A stretch of 6,807 nt of DNA from Chitinophagales bacterium (GTDB lineage Bacteria > Bacteroidota > Bacteroidia > Chitinophagales > UBA10324): NCBI GenBank assembly GCA_013695775.1, contig JACCZV010000284.1:1-6807 (forward strand). The letters run 5' to 3'. Below, piece after piece: positions 5,726 through 6,807 of the stretch (position 1 is the first letter of the stretch; each line of letters begins with the position of its first letter). The notes under the pieces are model-generated. The model was not told the DNA's origin. It ran no database searches and saw only the letters and a list, made by a program, of their open reading frames with translations. A program made the translations under genes and the position numbers.

Positions 5726-6807
5726 ATGAACAACTACAGAAGAGCAGGGAACATTTTAGTCGTGTGCGCTTTGATATTGCTTATTGCCACTTTATTTGGA
5801 AACAGGTATAAATTAACTTCCCAGGCACTTCAACAAACTATTGAAAATGATGAGGATCGGAAGCGGGTTGAGCTTGCCGTACAATCGGTTATTGGTAAAG
5901 AATACTCATCCCTTTTTCATTTTGTTCATGATCTCAATGAATCTATTCTTGCATATAATGAGAATGCAAGGATGAAAAAGATGTGGTCAGATGTAATTTA
6001 TTCCAATTACACATTTATGATCACAAAGACTTCATCTTATGGGTGGGTGAAAGATCACCAGTTGCTCCTATTTCTTTCAATAGTTCTTTTGTTTACCGCC
6101 GGCGCCTGTTGTTACATCAGGGTCAGGTATACACCGCTTCCAGGCATTCACAACAACAATATTTTTTTTGATAAGATGAATTCCCGTGGCTGGATTGGCA
6201 TTTTGCTCGGTTCATTTTTAATCGGATTATATATCGTGCTTTATTTTGCACCGGAATATATTAGTAACTGGGTAATCCTTACTGATCCGCTTAGCCATCT
6301 ATTGAATGGTCGTAAGGCAAGCCAATGGTTTTTATATGGAACAATATATACCATAGCAGTTTTAGTGATGGGCATAAGGATGCTGCTGAAATATCGCAAC
6401 AACCGGTACCAGCAGATAAGGACTTTCTCAGTAATGTTTTTTCAGACCTCCCTTGCTTTCATCATCCCTGAAATATTAGTCGCACTCAATAAGCCATGGT
6501 ATGATTTTAAAAATATATGGCCTCTGAACTATACATTCTTCTATGACTACAATCTAAATCAGCTAATCTCTTCCGGGGCTCTTGGCTGGTTCATGCTCGT
6601 TTGGGGCATAGCACTGATCATCATTGCAGTTCCGGTGTTCACCTATTTTTTTGGAAAGCGATGGTATTGTTCCTGGGTTTGCGGCTGCGGCGGATTGGCT
6701 GAGACGGCAGGTGATCCCTTCAGGCAACTATCGGATAAGTCTCTTCGTGCCTGGAAAATAGAACGGTGGAGTGTTCACAGCGTTTTAATTTTTGTTGTGA
6801 TCATGAC
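5726..6807 (+). CDS. Polytopic membrane iron-sulfur protein, NapH/FixG-like (3' end outside window)
   Basis: The frame starts at ATG 5726, the first ATG after the in-frame stop at 5699-5701, and is still open at the window edge after 360 codons. One N-terminal membrane segment (about 9-25) precedes an 80-residue, mostly helical and charged soluble segment (27-110), likely periplasmic. Further membrane segments lie at about 112-131, 156-174, 202-221, 234-253 and 284-309, and another starts near 351. After segment six comes KRWYCSWVCGCGGLAETAGD (311-330), with Cys315, Cys319 and Cys321. It resembles the CxWxCP motif that follows a membrane helix in NapH, NosR and FixG/CcoG proteins, but with Gly-Cys-Gly in place of Cys-Pro. 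In such proteins paired 4Fe-4S ferredoxin motifs lie further on; here they would be outside the window. It probably receives electrons from the FAD enzyme encoded 60 bases upstream. The family assignment rests on motif and topology, and the terminal acceptor is unknown. Confidence 0.8.
   Translation, partial: MNNYRRAGNILVVCALILLIATLFGNRYKLTSQALQQTIENDEDRKRVELAVQSVIGKEYSSLFHFVHDLNESILAYNENARMKKMWSDVIYSNYTFMITKTSSYGWVKDHQLLLFLSIVLLFTAGACCYIRVRYTPLPGIHNNNIFFDKMNSRGWIGILLGSFLIGLYIVLYFAPEYISNWVILTDPLSHLLNGRKASQWFLYGTIYTIAVLVMGIRMLLKYRNNRYQQIRTFSVMFFQTSLAFIIPEILVALNKPWYDFKNIWPLNYTFFYDYNLNQLISSGALGWFMLVWGIALIIIAVPVFTYFFGKRWYCSWVCGCGGLAETAGDPFRQLSDKSLRAWKIERWSVHSVLIFVVIM

Noticed and set aside
5983..6171. 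62-codon + strand frame starting at 5983
   Set aside because: It lies inside the long open frame from 5726, which has coherent membrane helices and a Cys motif. The shorter frame has no domain character.

Overview
The window looks like a chromosomal segment of a Bacteroidota bacterium, probably an environmental lineage of the Chitinophagia/Saprospiria/Flavobacteriia type. Four signs support this. A secreted esterase ends in a type IX secretion (Por) C-terminal sorting domain. The tRNA gene has a Bacteroidota-type promoter (TACCTTTG, matching TAnnTTTG). The DapD protein has the C-terminal wording typical of the phylum. No gene start has a recognisable Shine-Dalgarno sequence. All genes lie on the + strand, base composition is moderately AT-rich and even, and I see no mobile element, CRISPR array or phage gene.

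Layout: (1) 2-256, the last 84 codons of a small Bacteroidota beta-rich protein of unknown function, closed by a strong rho-independent terminator (296-334). (2) 413-1231, dapD, a lysine/peptidoglycan precursor enzyme with its own start after the terminator. (3) 1232-1555, a 324-base gene-free stretch that ends in a good promoter. (4) 1556-1639, a tRNA-Leu with anticodon CAG, a G-U first acceptor pair and no encoded CCA. (5) 1730-2956, a signal-peptide-bearing alpha/beta-hydrolase with a type IX sorting tail. (6) 3040-4167, a GT4-type glycosyltransferase. (7) 4334-5665, an FAD/NAD(P)H oxidoreductase. (8) 5726 to the window end, the first 360 codons of a polytopic membrane protein with a CxxxCxC motif, related to NapH/FixG-like iron-sulfur membrane proteins. 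This last gene has no closed reading frame inside the window and was found by direct translation.

Most neighbours look functionally unrelated, a loose Bacteroidota housekeeping arrangement. The exception is the final pair. The FAD oxidoreductase and the Fe-S membrane protein are 60 bases apart and plausibly form one electron-transfer module: NAD(P)H is oxidised in the cytoplasm and electrons pass through a membrane Fe-S protein. Its physiological acceptor cannot be read from this sequence, and it is the best candidate here for an undescribed system. A second point worth checking is that DapD has Ile where the E. coli-type enzyme has Glu189.
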